A DNA stretch of 64,000 bases from Rhizomys pruinosus (GCA_009823505.1 VZQC01013302.1:3745973-3809972), one strand, 5' to 3'; positions 45,101-58,229 are shown, counted from the stretch's first letter. Notes: a model not told the origin generated them from the sequence alone. Numbers and translations are program-made.

Positions 45101-46015
45101 GTGTCATGGTATTGCACTTAGTTGCAGAATTTCCTTCCTGAAATTTCATTTTTATGGAATACCAACCATTGGCATTGGCAGGAGCAAGGAAAACTCAAGT
45201 ATAATTCATCAATGTGTTTATTTTGTGGCGATAATACAAAAACACAATACCATGTATTTCAGAATATGTTTTCATGACGATTCACGCAGAAATATCTCAA
45301 CTTTTACTTTGCTGATTGATGATATTTATTTTGAATGTGTTAATCTGAGCATAGGTACTTTTAATTATGGCAACAAATTTTGGGGCTTTGTTCAGGATTA
45401 CGTCTCTGGGATTTAAGAATAACACAAGTATAAGATTTCTTTCCCATTTGGATAAAAATGTTTAGAGATAAATTTGGTATATATGGGCCACTGGAGGGAT
45501 TTTTGACTAGCACCCAAATTCTTTTACCTTGGTGCAGGTGCATTTATATTACACCTGCGGCAATATGAGTTCTACTCAGTTCTCACCTTCTTTGGGAAGT
45601 ACCCTCCGTAGAAGGGAAGAACCTCAAACTGGGAAGCAACCACCACTGACTGCTAGTCATACACTGAGGGTCATTCTTTTGCCTCAACGTGGAAGGAACT
45701 TTTGATGCAAATATGCCTCAGAACCAAGGATTAGATTAGAGGCTGTGCCTATAAATATAGAACATACTTAGATAGACTTCCCTCTTAGGTACTTTTTCTC
45801 AGAGAAAATAGAATTACTTTGTAGACATATTTAGATAGCACATCAAAGAAATCATGTTGAGATATCTGGGTTTGTTTACATACCTGGAATATTTACCACA
45901 TTCCTAGAAATAAGTTTCTACTTAAAGTCTTTCTTCTTATATAAAGGAAACAAAACTGTACTTTTACATTTCTTAGAATCTCATTAAGTTCAACAGTCTT
46001 TAGAGTTAGCCATCT
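42181..46015. other. longest unassigned stretch (about 3.8 kb)
   Basis: Low G+C DNA in which I recognise no SINE, L1, LTR, RNA gene or domain-bearing frame. A 114-codon frame at 45072-45416 has no known motif and looks like chance. This is the part of the window most likely to be unique host intergenic sequence. Confidence 0.5.
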
Positions 46016-46016
46016 T

Positions 46017-46235
46017 GGGGCTGGAGAGATGGCTCAGCAGTTAGCAGTGGCTGCTCTTTCAGAGGGCCAGGTATTGAATCTCAGGAACCACTTGGTGGCT
46101 GACAGCTTTCTGAATCTCCAGTTCTAGTGTATCTGACATGCTCTTCTGACCTCTGAGGATACTGCATGACATGGCTGCACCTATCTACATGCAGGCAAAA
46201 CAAACGTACATATAAAATAAAAATAAGAAAACATA
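46017..46235 (+). mobile_element. diverged B2/B3-type SINE
   Basis: ggggctggagagatggctcag, gaggatactgcatgacatgg, ctacatgcaggcaaaac and an aaataaaaata tail. Older than the long-form copies. Confidence 0.88.
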
Positions 46236-46967
46236 TAAGAATACATTTATAGATTAAGGCAACTCTATTTCTGTGTAAATTTTTATTTTTTTACAAAGGT
46301 AAGAAAGTTCAAATCTAGCTAAGTAATCAGCAAAATGTGACACAAATATTTCTGTGACTAGAAATGGAAAATTAGAGCCATAAAACTAGATATCCCTACC
46401 CCTTCAAGCAACATGTGATAGCATGTGAAAAGAGTTTACTACTCTCTTGACATAGAAAAATCTCAGAGAATTATGAAAATAAAGAAGGTCGAACCTTTGC
46501 TTTCACGTTAAAACATCCATGAAGTTTCCCAATCACTCGAATGTGCCTGCCTCAAAAGCCATCAAGTATATGAAAAACATCACTTTAAGAAGCAGTGATT
46601 TCAGTAGATTGAGCAGATGTGTCCAGGCCAAAGAATGTGGATAGGGTTGGTGGTCCAAAAATAATGTGGATTTTTTTCTGTACATGTTTATGCTGGGCTT
46701 AGTTGTCCTAATGTCAATTCTCTTGTCCTGAACATATGCAGGGGAACGAAACACAAGATGTATTGCCATGCTTACAGAGCTCATGGTTAAACTAGACCAT
46801 ATAATGCAAGCACACAAACAGAAATAAAAACTACTTTTAAAGGCCTATTGAGTTAAATTTGTGTGCCCAAATATCCCTCCATTTGAGTTCATCCACAGAA
46901 TGCTTGAAATCTTGTGTCATGGGGGTACAGATGGGGTGTCTAAATAGGATTAAGAGTTATTGTATGG

Positions 46968-47171
46968 GGGCTGGAAAGATGGCTCAGAGGTTAAGAGTGC
47001 TGACTGCTCTTGCAGAGGACCCAGGTTCGATTCCCAGAACACACATGGTGGCTAAGAACTGTCTTTAACTCCAGTTCCAGGGGAATCAGACACCCTCTTC
47101 TGACCTCTGCAGCATTGCATGACACGGGTGCACCAATCTACATGCAGACAGTACACTCATACACATAAAAA
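46968..47171 (+). mobile_element. B2/B3-type SINE, short form
   Basis: Plus-strand full copy with head ggggctggaaagatggctcag, body and acacataaaaaa tail, without the ~17-bp duplication. Flanks agttattgtatg and aggtattgtatg form a likely target duplication with one mismatch. Confidence 0.92.
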
Positions 47172-47259
47172 AGAGGTATTGTATGAACTAGATGAAATTT
47201 CAATATTACTTAAAACAAAAAAGAAACCTGCCAGTAAATAAACATATTTCTCAAAAGAT

Positions 47260-47560
47260 AAACTGGCAGTAGGTTCCAACCCTAGCCTAAGAACTATTGT
47301 CAACTGATTACTGCTGGGTGAAGGAGAGTGGATCTTCTTTAAGAGAGAGACTCTAGATAGCCTGACTAAACCCCAGTGGATGAACTTGCACTGAGTGAAA
47401 TCTGGATACAAAAGCTTTCCTGGATAGGACTTAACATGTATGTCAGAAAGCATGAAATCCAGTGGTGGGAATGATTAAGGAGGGAGCAAGAATGGCCGTC
47501 TAAATTTGATTAGGACCTGTTACTTGAAATGCACAAAACTCACTAAATATTTTTAAAAGA
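47260..47560 (+). mobile_element. LINE-1 (Lx-type) 3' end
   Basis: actgattactgctgggtgaagg, gatagcctgactaaacc, ggacttaacatgtatgtcag and gtctaaatttgattagg blocks, ending in an A-rich tail. Confidence 0.62.
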
Positions 47561-47589
47561 TAAAGACAAACAGCCAATAAATAACTTTA

Positions 47590-48400
47590 AAAGTGTTCAG
47601 CTCTCTCAGTTCTCGGAGAAATGCAAATTAGAAAAGCTAATTTGAGACTCCACCTCCCCAGCTCCAGTCAGAATTTCTACCAGGAAGAAAATAAAGCACA
47701 ACAAATGCTGGTGAGAAGGGTGGGACAGAAGATCCATTTTTCACTGCTGGAGGTTGTGTGCAAACTGATGTAGGTGAAATGGGAATGAGTGTTGAGAATT
47801 CTGATGAAATAAAAATGCAGCTAACATATAACTCAGTTAGTCCACTCCTGGGCATATCCAAATGATTTGTCACCTTCCACAGAGATTCCAGAATATCCTT
47901 GCTTATTGCCTCTCTATTCACAATGGCTAGGAAATGGAATTACCCTAGATGTCCAACACCAAATGAATGGATAATGGAAATGTGATACATGCATAGAAGA
48001 GAATTTAATTTAGCTATAAAGAAAACTGAATTACAGAATTTGCAGAGAAGTGGATGGAAACTTAAACCATTGCGGAATCTGAGGCAACTCAGCCTCAGAA
48101 GCTAGATATCATATGTTCTTCCTTGCTTGTTAATCCTCACTTATGATTTTCATGTATGTTCATGTGAGAGTATGTATGGGCAGAATCAGTAAACTAGACA
48201 GGGGTCACAAGGGGAAATGTGCTTTAAAATGGGCTGGGGAAGGTCGTAGACCATAGTAATATGAAAGCTGAGGAGAGGATAAAGGGAGAAGTGTAGAGGT
48301 GCTGGGTGAAAGCAGGGGGGATCAGTCACACCAGGTACATACGGAAACGCTACAATTGTGCTGCCCTGTTAATTTAATCATTAAATTAAAATATGAGATT
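47590..48400 (+). mobile_element. old LINE-1 ORF2 end and 3' region
   Basis: gagaaatgcaaattagaaaagc, gagactccacctcccc, tccactcctgggcatatcc, caatggctaggaaatgg and aagtggatggaaact are the conserved order of the L1 ORF2 C-terminal region. Strongly diverged with no open frame. Confidence 0.75.
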
Positions 48401-49037
48401 TTTATGTTTCCTAACATGTCTATTTAAGAACATTCTAGATATTAAAAGTTAAAGTACTTTCCTATTAACAGAAGGAGAAATTGAAGAACACATACAACAT
48501 GTTTCTGTCTATGTAAATTGAAAAACTGATGCAAAGCATAAAGAAAGGCCAGAGGCAACACAATAAAAGGAGGTAATTAGTTTTTTCTGGGGGGGGACTT
48601 AGTGTGGAACATCTTACCTCAGAAGATTGGAGGACGATGTGGATTCCAGATTATTAGGGATGACATCATAATATCAGCTCTATTGCATCACTTTGCTAGC
48701 TACACAAAAGCAGTAATTCCAGCATTTATTTCCTATTATATTTCTGTTTGTATATAATATAATATATTAATAAAATATATTTATATAATTATATGAATGT
48801 GACCTACCCACAGTAATATTTTTATGATCTACATATTTCACACATTATTGGTTTCTGGTTAATATATGCTAATATAATAGATGTCATTTAATTCCACAAT
48901 GAATGGTTTTATTGTACAAGAATATAAATGAAAAATAGAGAAATTCATACTAATGAACATAATTGTTTTTGTAATTGTTATAAAATGGATAGGAGTATAA
49001 TTACACACATATTCATTTCCACAGATTACATTTGAGT

Positions 49038-49263
49038 GCTTTTCTTTTTAATTACTTTCGTTCTATGTGTATGAGTGTACTGCTTGCAAGTGTGCAAGTG
49101 CACCCATGTCATGCAACTCCATCAGGGTTGAGAAGAAGACATCAGATCTGCTGGCACTGAAGTTACAGATGGTTAATAGCAGCCATGTGGGTGCTTGGAA
49201 GCAAATCAGGTCCTCTGCAAGAGCAAGCAGTGCTTTTAACTGCCAAGTTGTCTTTTTAGTCCT
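49038..49263 (-). mobile_element. diverged B3-type SINE
   Basis: Minus-strand copy: tgtgtatgagtgtactgcttgc, gcacccatgtcatgcaac, gcagccatgtgggtgc, gcaagagcaagcagtgc. Many changes. Confidence 0.8.
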
Positions 49264-49339
49264 CTCCCTTAAAATACTTTAGCTGGCTGGGGAGATCCTA
49301 GATCTTCCAGAAAATGCTACCACTATCATATCTCTAGGC

Positions 49340-50195
49340 AAACATAATTTCTTACCATATGCTAAATATAGATCCTTATGTTTACAGGCAAGGATACTCA
49401 ACACCACTTGTCAAAGAAGCTTTATTTAGATATGGAGGATACTGCAGATTCCCACAACTGGTTACAATCAGAGAATAAATGCCTGGGAGACACCCAGGCC
49501 TAAGTGACATCATATACAGTTGAACATCTGCTCATGGTACATTGCAGAACAGAGGAGGAGAAAGCTAGGTCACCCCTCAGTTCTCACTAGTGAAGCTTCC
49601 TTATACAACAGGGAGTGATGCACAAAGAAGGCAACAACTGGCCAAATTTTAAGCAATAATAAACTGTAGAGTGTGTGTCCCTGGGTAGGACTCCTGTCTG
49701 TATTAAAACTCATCCACCCTCATCTCAGAGGCCATTGCCGAAGAAGGGGCAGAAAGATTGTAAGAGCCAGAGTTGCTTCATGAACATAAGGGAGCAAAGG
49801 CTTTGAGGCCACTGAAAGCTTGCACATGTGAACTCTCAGTAATGGTGGGATCGAGCCCAAGATCCATGTCAACTAAGTCAGAAACATGCCTGGAGTGGAC
49901 GAGGTAAGTGTTTGTCAAGTGAGCCCTTGTCTAGGAATAGTTGCAGACTGATTACTACTAGGTGGGGGGGGGGATAGACCTGATTTATGATCTCTAGGTA
50001 GGCTGACTGGAATCCAGAGGATGAATTTGCACCCAAGGGCATCTGGGAACAATGCCTGACTGGATGTAACTTAACACATATGGTGGGTGGACTACATAAG
50101 GTCAGGTAGCAGGTCATGGATAAGGGAGGGAGTCTACATTTGATTAAGAACTGCTGTATAAAATGTGCAAAACCTCAATAAAATTAAACAAAATG
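49340..50195 (+). mobile_element. LINE-1 (Lx-type) 3' untranslated region
   Basis: One of the longest tails here: agtgacatcatatacagttg, ctcagaggccattgccgaag, agaaagattgtaagagccag, gcagactgattactactagg, gtaggctgactgg, aacttaacacatatggtgg and cctcaataaaattaaac. Confidence 0.68.
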
Positions 50196-50454
50196 TCTTT
50201 ACAAGGTACCAAATATTATGTATACTAAGAAAAAACTTAGTGTAAGTCAGATTTTCCAGTATACTGTTCAGTACAATTATTGGAGGGAGAGAAATTTAGA
50301 AAGTTAATTCGCTTAAAAAAAAGTAAGAAAAAAAACCCCACCATTTGTCAGTCCAAACCAGAGCAAATAAATTTAATTTCAAGGACTGTTAACTGGCACC
50401 TTGAAATACTTAGATTCATTTTTTTTTTCCTGAAAGGAAATGACCTATAAATTG

Positions 50455-50585
50455 AAGGAGGAGCCCATGAAACAGAAGTGACAGTGAGAAAGGGGGTGAG
50501 GAAAGGGGGAAGGAAGGAGACATGAAAGGAATGAATAAGAGGGAAGCAAAGAAAAGGAGTGAAGAAAGGGGAAAAGATTATGAGA
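50455..50585. repeat. purine-rich tract
   Basis: About 130 bases dominated by gaaagg, gggaagg and gaaaagg on the plus strand; no unit length is constant. Confidence 0.7.
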
Positions 50586-50642
50586 CTGAAGGTAAGCTTT
50601 CTAGATATCGCTGTATTGTTTACCTAAAAACCCAGAGTTCTG

Positions 50643-50823
50643 GAGCTGGGTGATTTGGCGCACACCTTTAATCCTAGCACTTGGGAGGCAGAGGCAGGCG
50701 GATCTTTGTGAGTTCAAGTCCAGCCTGATCTACAGAGTTCCAGGACAGCTAGACAGCTAGGGCTACAGGGAGACCCCGTCTCAAAAAGACAAAAAACAAA
50801 CAAACAAACAAACAAAAAAAAAC
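50643..50823 (+). mobile_element. B1 SINE with a small internal duplication
   Basis: gagctgggtgatttggcgcac through gagaccccgtctc and a (CAAA)n tail. The segment agacagct is duplicated (ggacagctagacagctaggg), adding eight bases to the usual body. Confidence 0.9.
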
Positions 50824-51203
50824 AGTTCTTTCATATGAATGACTATTATTTTAGCAAAAAAGAAATAAATTGCTATTGGATATTTAGCTGTGTATTGTCT
50901 GACTAATTTGGACTGCAAAACCAAAATAATTATACCGTGAACTCTGATATAACTCACTTCACATTTTCATTTTTTATTAAGAAAATATAGTTCGGAATAT
51001 TTTGTGTGTTTGTTTTATGAACTTAAACAAGAACATGATCAACAGCCAACATGATTTTAAAACTGGAACAATTTTCATGCTATTTCAGACTTTGACTTTC
51101 TGTAATATCTGACTCTTCTTTTTAAACAATGACAGAAGAAATATGCCCATTGTCAAGAAGTACTTTTTTTCATTAATAGGATCGAAAAGCTATATATTAT
51201 ACT

Positions 51204-51810
51204 GTTTAAATACCTATATATCTAATTGCGTGTGCTTCATTAGTAGAATCGAAAGGATATGCCTGGACAAGCTGGCAGCCCATGAATGAAAACAGCCAGA
51301 ATTGACTAGAGACCAAGACAACAGCTCCAGAGAAAGTAGACTGTTTTGCTTCTCAACCACCTGTGCCCCTTTTCTAAGCCTAGGGAACAATCTGTGGAAG
51401 AGGAGGCACAGTAGAATGTAAGGGCTTTGATTGGGGTTAATGGTGAAACTACAACAATATAGACTGGACACTCATTTGATCAACTTGATTGAACATACAA
51501 GCCCCCCCCCCCCTGGTGGATGGTTGGACCCATGAGCTGTGTGGGTTTGGGCATAACTGCTTGCAAATTGGTTTTACATGAAGGATGCTTGTACTCACAA
51601 ATTATCACTTATTGTTAAAAAAAATGAAAAAACAAAACAAAAAAGCAGAGAAAGATGCAGAAAACTTATGGCAGAATGCATGCATAATCTGGGATGGGTA
51701 GGGGTGGGGTGGGGGGAAGGGAAGGGGATATATGCCTGAACTGAATTGGAAAATGTTGTATGAAATACACAAAGCATCAATTAAAAAAAAAAAAAAGAAA
51801 GAAAAAAAAT
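51204..51810 (+). mobile_element. L1-tail-like repeat, long copy
   Basis: About 600 bp from tttaaatacctatatatc to catcaattaaaaaaaa. It is very similar over its length to 36685-37264 and to the minus-strand copy at 62829-63399. It contains a C11 tract at about 51503. atactgtttaaa before and atactgtctaaa after the A-tail may be a target duplication. Confidence 0.8.
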
Positions 51811-51897
51811 ACTGTCTAAAAAAAAAAAAAGTAAAATAGTCTTTTATGAACAATTATTCTGAGCATTAATGAGAAATAGTCAAGTTCAACAGCCAAA

Positions 51898-51963
51898 ATT
51901 CAGAGAGACAGAGAGAGAGAGAGACAGAGAGACAGAGAGAGAGAGACAGAGAGAGAGAGAGTG
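51898..51963 (+). repeat. (GA)n/(GACA) microsatellite
   Basis: gagagacagagagagagag units over about 65 bases. Confidence 0.92.
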
Positions 51964-52049
51964 AGAACCCAAAGTCTTAGAAAAGTCATTTAAATTGTTT
52001 AAGGTACTGACAAATTAAATTTCATGTCTCAATGAAAAACCCCCGCACA

Positions 52050-52465
52050 TTTTTTTTTAATTTTACTTATTTATTTTGGACTATATTTATAGCCGAGTTA
52101 CAATAATTGAGTATGTCCATCTGACTTTTGCAGTTTGGTCAGCCACTCCTCCCTGGCATCTTATCTCTCTCATTTCCCTTTCTCCCTCTCCTTCTGTCCT
52201 TTCATAGTCTATGGTACCTCCTCCATTAAGGCACCCTCCCACACTCACGACCTCTTTCTATTTTCTGCTTTCTGTAGGGCCAAGGTGACCATATAGATTT
52301 TAAAACTGGGGCTAGGATCTACATATGAAGGAGAACTTGAGGAGTTTTAGTTTCATGACTGGATTATCTCATTCAGTATAATTATTTCCAGTTCCATCCA
52401 TTTCTACAAATTTCACAATTTTATCCTTCTTTATAGCTGAATAAAATTTCATTGTGTATAAGTTC
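52050..52465 (-). mobile_element. LINE-1 ORF2 end/3' fragment
   Basis: On the minus strand it reads cagctataaagaaggataaa, tttgtagaaatggatggaac and gaatgagataatccag, the conserved L1 end of ORF2, then a pyrimidine-rich 3' region. Non-coding. Confidence 0.75.
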
Positions 52466-52508
52466 CACAAAAATTATTTTAAAGGCAAAATGTTAAAAAT
52501 GTGGGATA

Positions 52509-52663
52509 TGCTGGGTGTGGTGGTGCATGACTTTAATCCCAGCACTTGGGAGGCAGAGGAAGGCAGATTTCTGTGAGTTCAAGGCCAGCCTGATCTGTAC
52601 AGTGAGCTCCAGGCCAGCTGGGATTAAAGGGAGACCCTGTCTCAAAAAAAAAAAAAAAAAAAA
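52509..52663 (+). mobile_element. B1 SINE with target duplication
   Basis: A full B1 (tgctgggtgtggtggtgcatg to gaccctgtctc plus A-tail) flanked by aaaatgtgggata before (about 52496-52508) and after (about 52664-52676). Confidence 0.94.
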
Positions 52664-52676
52664 AAAATGTGGGATA

Positions 52677-54735
52677 ATGGAAACTGTAACTCTAAAATAA
52701 ATCATAGCAGGAAAAATCAGGTGGTCAAGGCAACAGAGATGTGGAGAAGTATGCAAATCCAAAACCAGGCTGCTATTCAAATGAAATCATCTTAGTTTAT
52801 TGAATAATGAACAAATCCATGGAAGCAGGAGAGTCAGACAACACAGGAAGAGATTGTGGAGCAGTTGACTGTAGCTGTTCACCTTCTCTATACTGCCCTG
52901 TTGTAACAAAAGCTTTACCCACCCCTGAAAAGTACATGGAAATCATTTCATTATAAATGGGTGGAAAGATCAAATTTAGTCATGCTACTGCTATTGAGAG
53001 TGAAACGGGACAGCATGCTGTAAGGATTCAATTTCTCTTCATTTGGTGAGGCATTTTGCTCTCCTCATATGCTATTTTTAAATTATTATTCAGGTGGCTT
53101 CTCTACTTCATGTTAACAAGAGAAATCAGCTACATTTGACTTGGGTTTGATTTATGGCCATAAAATGAAGGCAAAAATGAAAATGCACACATCAGATATA
53201 CATAAGCAATTTATTCATGCTGTCTTCAGAGCACAGATCATCACATTCCTAGTGATGTGTTCTAATGTAAGATAAAGAGATGCCATTCAAAGGTGAACTC
53301 AAAATGAAAATTGTAATAAAAAGTCAAATCTCTGTGAACTAAGCCCTAAAGACATGGTGATTGCTCAGCAGAAGGGTTGATCAGAAAGCTGTATTTTTCT
53401 TTTAACTATTCAGTTATTTGTGATCATGGATTCATTTTATGTAACACCCATGTGCCTAACCTATGTTTTACATTTCTTTCACCCATTTCAGTGTAAACAC
53501 TGACTATTCCAAAACTATTTGAAAGACTTCACAAAAACCACTCAGGAAGTAGCAAGGCTGAGATTGTGCTGATGGAGTACCAGAAATGGAATTAAACACA
53601 GAACTCCTAGCTTCACATATGGGCGATCAGACAGCTATTCTTTCTGCTTTGGCTGTTTAACTGGCTATGTAGACACCCCTGGGAAAGTCAGCAAGGCCAG
53701 TCTTCAGAGGTCGGCAACTTTTTCTCAAGAAACATTCTGAGTATTCTATTTTGCAAAAGGGATTACAGTTTAATGTGTTCACTCTGAATAACTTTTATTA
53801 CCTAATTGGTTGAAGTTATTAAAAACTTCTCAGGGAGTTGTGTTTCAATTCACACCTTGTAAAAAGGGCTAAAATATGCATGCAGAAAGACTCTGGTAAC
53901 AGAACATGCAGTGTTGCTCTTTAGAATGACTCATTATAGGGCAAAAAGTTAGGGGCTGGAGCTAGACTATGAGATTTAACAGTCACCTCTGCAGCATAGT
54001 TGAAGAGCAACGTTTATTATTGGTCTTTGGTTTTCTCTTAACAAAGTTTATTATAGACCATTCTTAACTATTCTGAAATTTCATGCAGATCTTCTAGAAA
54101 GACAAAAAAATGCCTTTTAAAAAATGTAAAGTGTTGTAATAGGAAGGTAGATAATTCCGAGGAGAGATTCTAGGAACAATTTTGGATTCATTTAACAATA
54201 CATTCACAGTCCAGGTGAAAGATTACAGTAGAAAAGTATTTTAAAGTGGCATTTAAACACTCTCCTGTAATTCCCCTATGCATATCACTATTTGTGCCTC
54301 AGAGAGCTCTGAGTAATTTTCCTACATTTTGACTATAAATGAGAGAAAGAACTTTTAGATTCACAAGTTGTTCAAAGCCTCCAACATCTGTGAATAGAGC
54401 ATATTGGCTGCTCTTCTATGGTTTCAACACAATTTTGGAAGCATTTGCTCCAATTACATTATTTTTTTTTCAGATTTATTCCCTGTTAACAAGTTAGAAA
54501 TTTTAGTTATCTAAAAAGAACCAGTATTTGAGTATGAGATCTAAGGATCTTTGTAAACATGAATTACAAAGTATCTATATTAGAAATAAGGAAGTCAGAC
54601 AGCTCTACACTTACCTTCACGTTATTTGTATCTCTTTTGCTGGTATCTTCTGTTTATTCCTTGTGATGGTGTTATAAATTTACAGGATTATACAGTTGAA
54701 GCTCATAAAAAATAAGCACCACTTTTGAAATTCTG
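52677..54735. other. unassigned intergenic stretch
   Basis: About 2 kb without a recognised repeat, RNA gene or coding region. Confidence 0.5.
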
Positions 54736-54749
54736 CAATAGTCTCCATC

Positions 54750-55245
54750 TGATCAAATGCAGAGAGTGTCTTTGAGATACTTATCCTGTACACACAATAC
54801 GAATACATCTATAAACTCATACCAGAGAAATTTACTTATGCAGTAGATAGAGATTACCACAGAAACCCACAACTGGCCATTGTGCAGAGAACAAGAATCA
54901 TAGAATGCTTATCCTGGAATAGAACAACTATTTCAACCCTGTGCCTCCCAGGGCTCAAGAATCATCACAGAAGAGGAGGCAAAAAGATTCTAAGAGCCAA
55001 AGTGGCTGGATTACCATAAGGAAACAGAGTCTTCCAGACAGCTTGTCATTTACTCATATGAACTCGCAACAATAGTGACAGTATGCACAGGTCCTATGCA
55101 AGCTCAAATCAGACACAATTCCAGCCCATTAGATAGTCCCACACCGAAAGAAATTTGAAACCACAAATCAGACTCTATAATCCATATTATATTTGCACCT
55201 GAAGGCAGGTGTAAATAAGGTAGGGAATCTAAATACCATCAAGCT
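54750..55245 (+). mobile_element. LINE-1 (Lx-type) 3' untranslated region
   Basis: Blocks cacagaaacccacaactgg, gggctcaagaatcatcacag, aaaagattctaagagcc, aaggaaacagagtcttcc and catatgaactcgcaac match the rodent Lx 3' layout. Diverged and truncated. Confidence 0.65.
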
Positions 55246-55499
55246 ATATTGTATGAAAATTACAAAAATTAAACAAAAATTAAATTTAAAAAAGCAACAA
55301 AATATGAAGGATACTTTGCTTAGAGGAATTGTAAAGCTGAAAAGAAACCAAATGAATCTAAATAAGGACATGGTGATGAGGAGGAGAGGACACATAAGCA
55401 TGGTAGGAGTCAGAAATATAAAAGAAAGTATAATTTTTCCATGGGAAATATGAAAACAGTTTGAAAGCAATTCCATGGCTTGAGAATGTTCTAGAGCCT

Positions 55500-55755
55500 T
55501 GGGGGGGGGGGAGTCTTGCTGCAAGAAGTAGGTCCAAGGATTGTTCTTGAGGGTTGATAGTCTGGCCCTGCGTCCTGCAGGGGGCGTGTTCTGCATATTG
55601 GCTACAGATGCAATGTGACCAGCCACATCCAGCTCCTGCCAACATGATTTTCCTGCCATGATAGAACTGTCCTAAGCTGTAAGCTGAAATAAACCCCTCT
55701 TCCCTTAAATCGCTTCTTTGTAGGTACTTGGTCACAGCATCAACCAAACACAAAT
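55500..55755 (+). mobile_element. rodent dispersed repeat with aataaaccc 3' end (unnamed)
   Basis: After a G11 run, ttgctgcaagaagtaggtcc leads to ctgccatgatagaactgtcc and gctgaaataaacccctcttcc. This ending is common in rodent LTR- or retroposon-like repeats. I recognise the pattern but cannot name the family. Confidence 0.4.
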
Positions 55756-55999
55756 GTGCATGAGCACTACTAAAGGGATTTAATTTGCTATCTATCTGTC
55801 TAGTTATCTGCCTGTCTGCCTATTTATAAATGTATGTGTGTGTAACAATAATAACCAAAGAAGATGGCAAGAAATTGTAAGAGACTTGTGTGGGACAGGG
55901 GAGGAGTGGAAGGGGTATGTAGATGGATTGAAATGAAGTAGATTCAATACTCATATATGACATCCTCAAAGTTAAAGAAAAAGAAAAGTGAATAATAGA

Positions 56000-56165
56000 G
56001 AAGAGGTCAAGAACGTGGAGCAATTGTGGCTTTTCCAGAGGAATGACTTCAGTTCCCAGCACTCACACAGTGAAGGGTGACTCATAACTGCCTGTAACTC
56101 CAGCTCTAGGGAATCTAGTGCCATCTGTGTGGATCTGACAGCCATATACAAAAAAAAAAAAAAGA
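56000..56165 (+). mobile_element. degraded B3-type SINE
   Basis: cttcagttcccagcactcac, gtaactccagctctagggaatc and an A14 tail. Head badly eroded. Confidence 0.65.
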
Positions 56166-56560
56166 AACTCTCTCTCATTGACAAGTAAAAATAAAATAGC
56201 TCTAAAGAAGATGACAATAAAAAAATGTGTAAACTGCATATTTAAGTTAGTAAATCATTTTAGTAAATATTTTAGCAAATTTTTAGTAAACACTAGGAGT
56301 TTTATTTCTTTGAAAATATTGTTATTTTAAAAATACACTTTCAATGAGAAAAAGGAACTGGCTGAACTCAATATTCTCTATAATGGCCTTAAAAACAACA
56401 TAACACTAAAGAAATTTCTATAAAGAATCTGAAATCAAATGATCAATATTTTAAGAATGTTGAGTACATAGTTCATTTAATGAGTGATTAAATGCTGATT
56501 TAATTAATTTGAAATTTGTTTGATAAAGTGTTAATAGGGGTGAAAAAAATGAAGTTAGAT

Positions 56561-56712
56561 CTGAGCTTTTCGCCTTATGCCCTTAATCCTAACATTCAGA
56601 AGTCAGAGGCAGACAGATCTCTGAGAGCTTGAAGCTATCTGGTCTACATAGTAAGTTCCTGGCCAAATAGGGGTATAGGAACACCTTGTCTCAAAAAGTA
56701 AAAAGAAAACCA
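56561..56712 (+). mobile_element. degraded B1 SINE
   Basis: cttatgcccttaatcctaac, cagaggcagacagatctctg and caccttgtctcaaaaag. Old copy. Confidence 0.72.
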
Positions 56713-57668
56713 AAACAAAACAAACAAAAATGTAAATCAGAATCTGGCAGCCAGGCAAATGCCAGTGAATTTATGTTTTTATACAATTATGTTTATAGAA
56801 ATTGAAAATAACCATACACTCAATATTGAATAAAGATGGGTTATTAACCCAGGGTTTTTATAGTTTTCTTTGTAAATAATGCATTATAAGTTACATGTGG
56901 AGTTTAAAAAAAGGTGAAACTAAGTATTTATTTTGATTCAGAGAATATGGCTATAATCACAAACTGTTCCTTTTATAAATCCTAATTCTTAACCACTTTG
57001 AACAGTAGAACTATCATTCAGTGTAACAAAGTACCAGGCTAGAGGGAAAGAGGAATGGGGATCATTAAGATTTACATTGACAACTCGAATCTATACTCTT
57101 CCTTTGTTAGGAGTTTTTGCCATAAATATATGATGATTTTGTAGTAACACTGGCTATAAATATACAAATGCATCTCCAAGCTTCTTCAATTTACCACATG
57201 ACATGTGGCCCAATTTAGATAATCTACTACCAATCTACCACACTTTCTTCAAAATAGAAAATGGGTTTTTACAAGTCAAATACATTTTAAATGTATGCTG
57301 ATGTGACTATATAATAAATTTAAACCTAAAAAGCAGAGGTTATGCAAACAAAAGAGTTACAGTGAGAACTGAACCACAAACCTTTTCTTGGACATCTAAC
57401 AATTATTGAATTAAAATCCAGAAGGAAAAGGCAGATAAAGAGCTTAAAATTCTATCTGCTTCTCTAACCAACATTTAAACTTAGCTTTTCATGATTGTAT
57501 TGCGGACAATGCTGTAATGATTCTTTTTAGTTATTATAGCTTACGTAAATTGAATGATTAAAAAGTACTAATTGCACCTCTGCTTGATCAGCAATACAGC
57601 ATGTAACACAGAATAAAATTTTAATTGAGTTGATCATCATAGAAAGCATCATAAGAAGTCTTTTTAAA
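56713..57668. other. unassigned intergenic stretch
   Basis: Nothing recognised. Confidence 0.45.
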
Positions 57669-57681
57669 ATAAATAAAATAC

Positions 57682-57927
57682 AGGCTGGAGAGATAGCCTC
57701 GCGGTTAAGAGCACCGACTGCTCTTGCAGAGGACCCAGGTTCGATCCCCAGCACCCACATGGTGACTGAGAACCGTCTGTAACTCCAATTCCAGGAGAAC
57801 TCCAGCTCCAGGGGAATCCAACATCCTCTTCTGACCTCTGTGGCATTGAACGACACGGGTGCACAAACCTACAAGCAGAGAGTACATTCATACACATACA
57901 AAAATAAATTTAAAAAATTAAAAAAAA
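57682..57927 (+). mobile_element. B2/B3-type SINE, long form
   Basis: Plus-strand full copy with the internal duplication and an A-rich aataaattt tail. aaataaataaaat before and after is a possible but low-complexity target duplication. Confidence 0.92.
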
Positions 57928-58229
57928 TAAAATAAATAAAATGATATATGTATATATGTTTAATATATTCATGCCAAGCATGCATAGAGACATATATAGT
58001 GAAATGTAAGTACTATGAAAGTAAAATGTAAGATTATAATTCGACAAATTATTTCCGTCTAAACACTGGTATGTGTTAAATAATATAATTTCGAACACTA
58101 TAATAATATGAAAAACATTCATTCATATATTATGAAGTAGTAAAATCACACTGTATTCTTATACTTATTCTATGAAAGGGAATACATTTTATGTGCTACA
58201 TAGAGAACATAAAATATTGACTTGTACTG

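Noticed and set aside
45072..45416. 114-codon plus-strand frame
   Set aside because: No recognisable motif; the internal start is non-ATG in context and the composition matches random AT-rich sequence.
51198..51822. atactgtttaaa/atactgtctaaa as a firm target duplication for the 51.2-kb repeat
   Set aside because: Two other copies have nearly the same bases at that point, so the left match may belong to the repeat itself; kept only as a possibility.
55168..55753. Two overlapping minus-strand frames of 163 and 131 codons
   Set aside because: They run across an L1 tail and an aataaaccc-type dispersed repeat in antisense; overlapping frames with no domain indicate chance.
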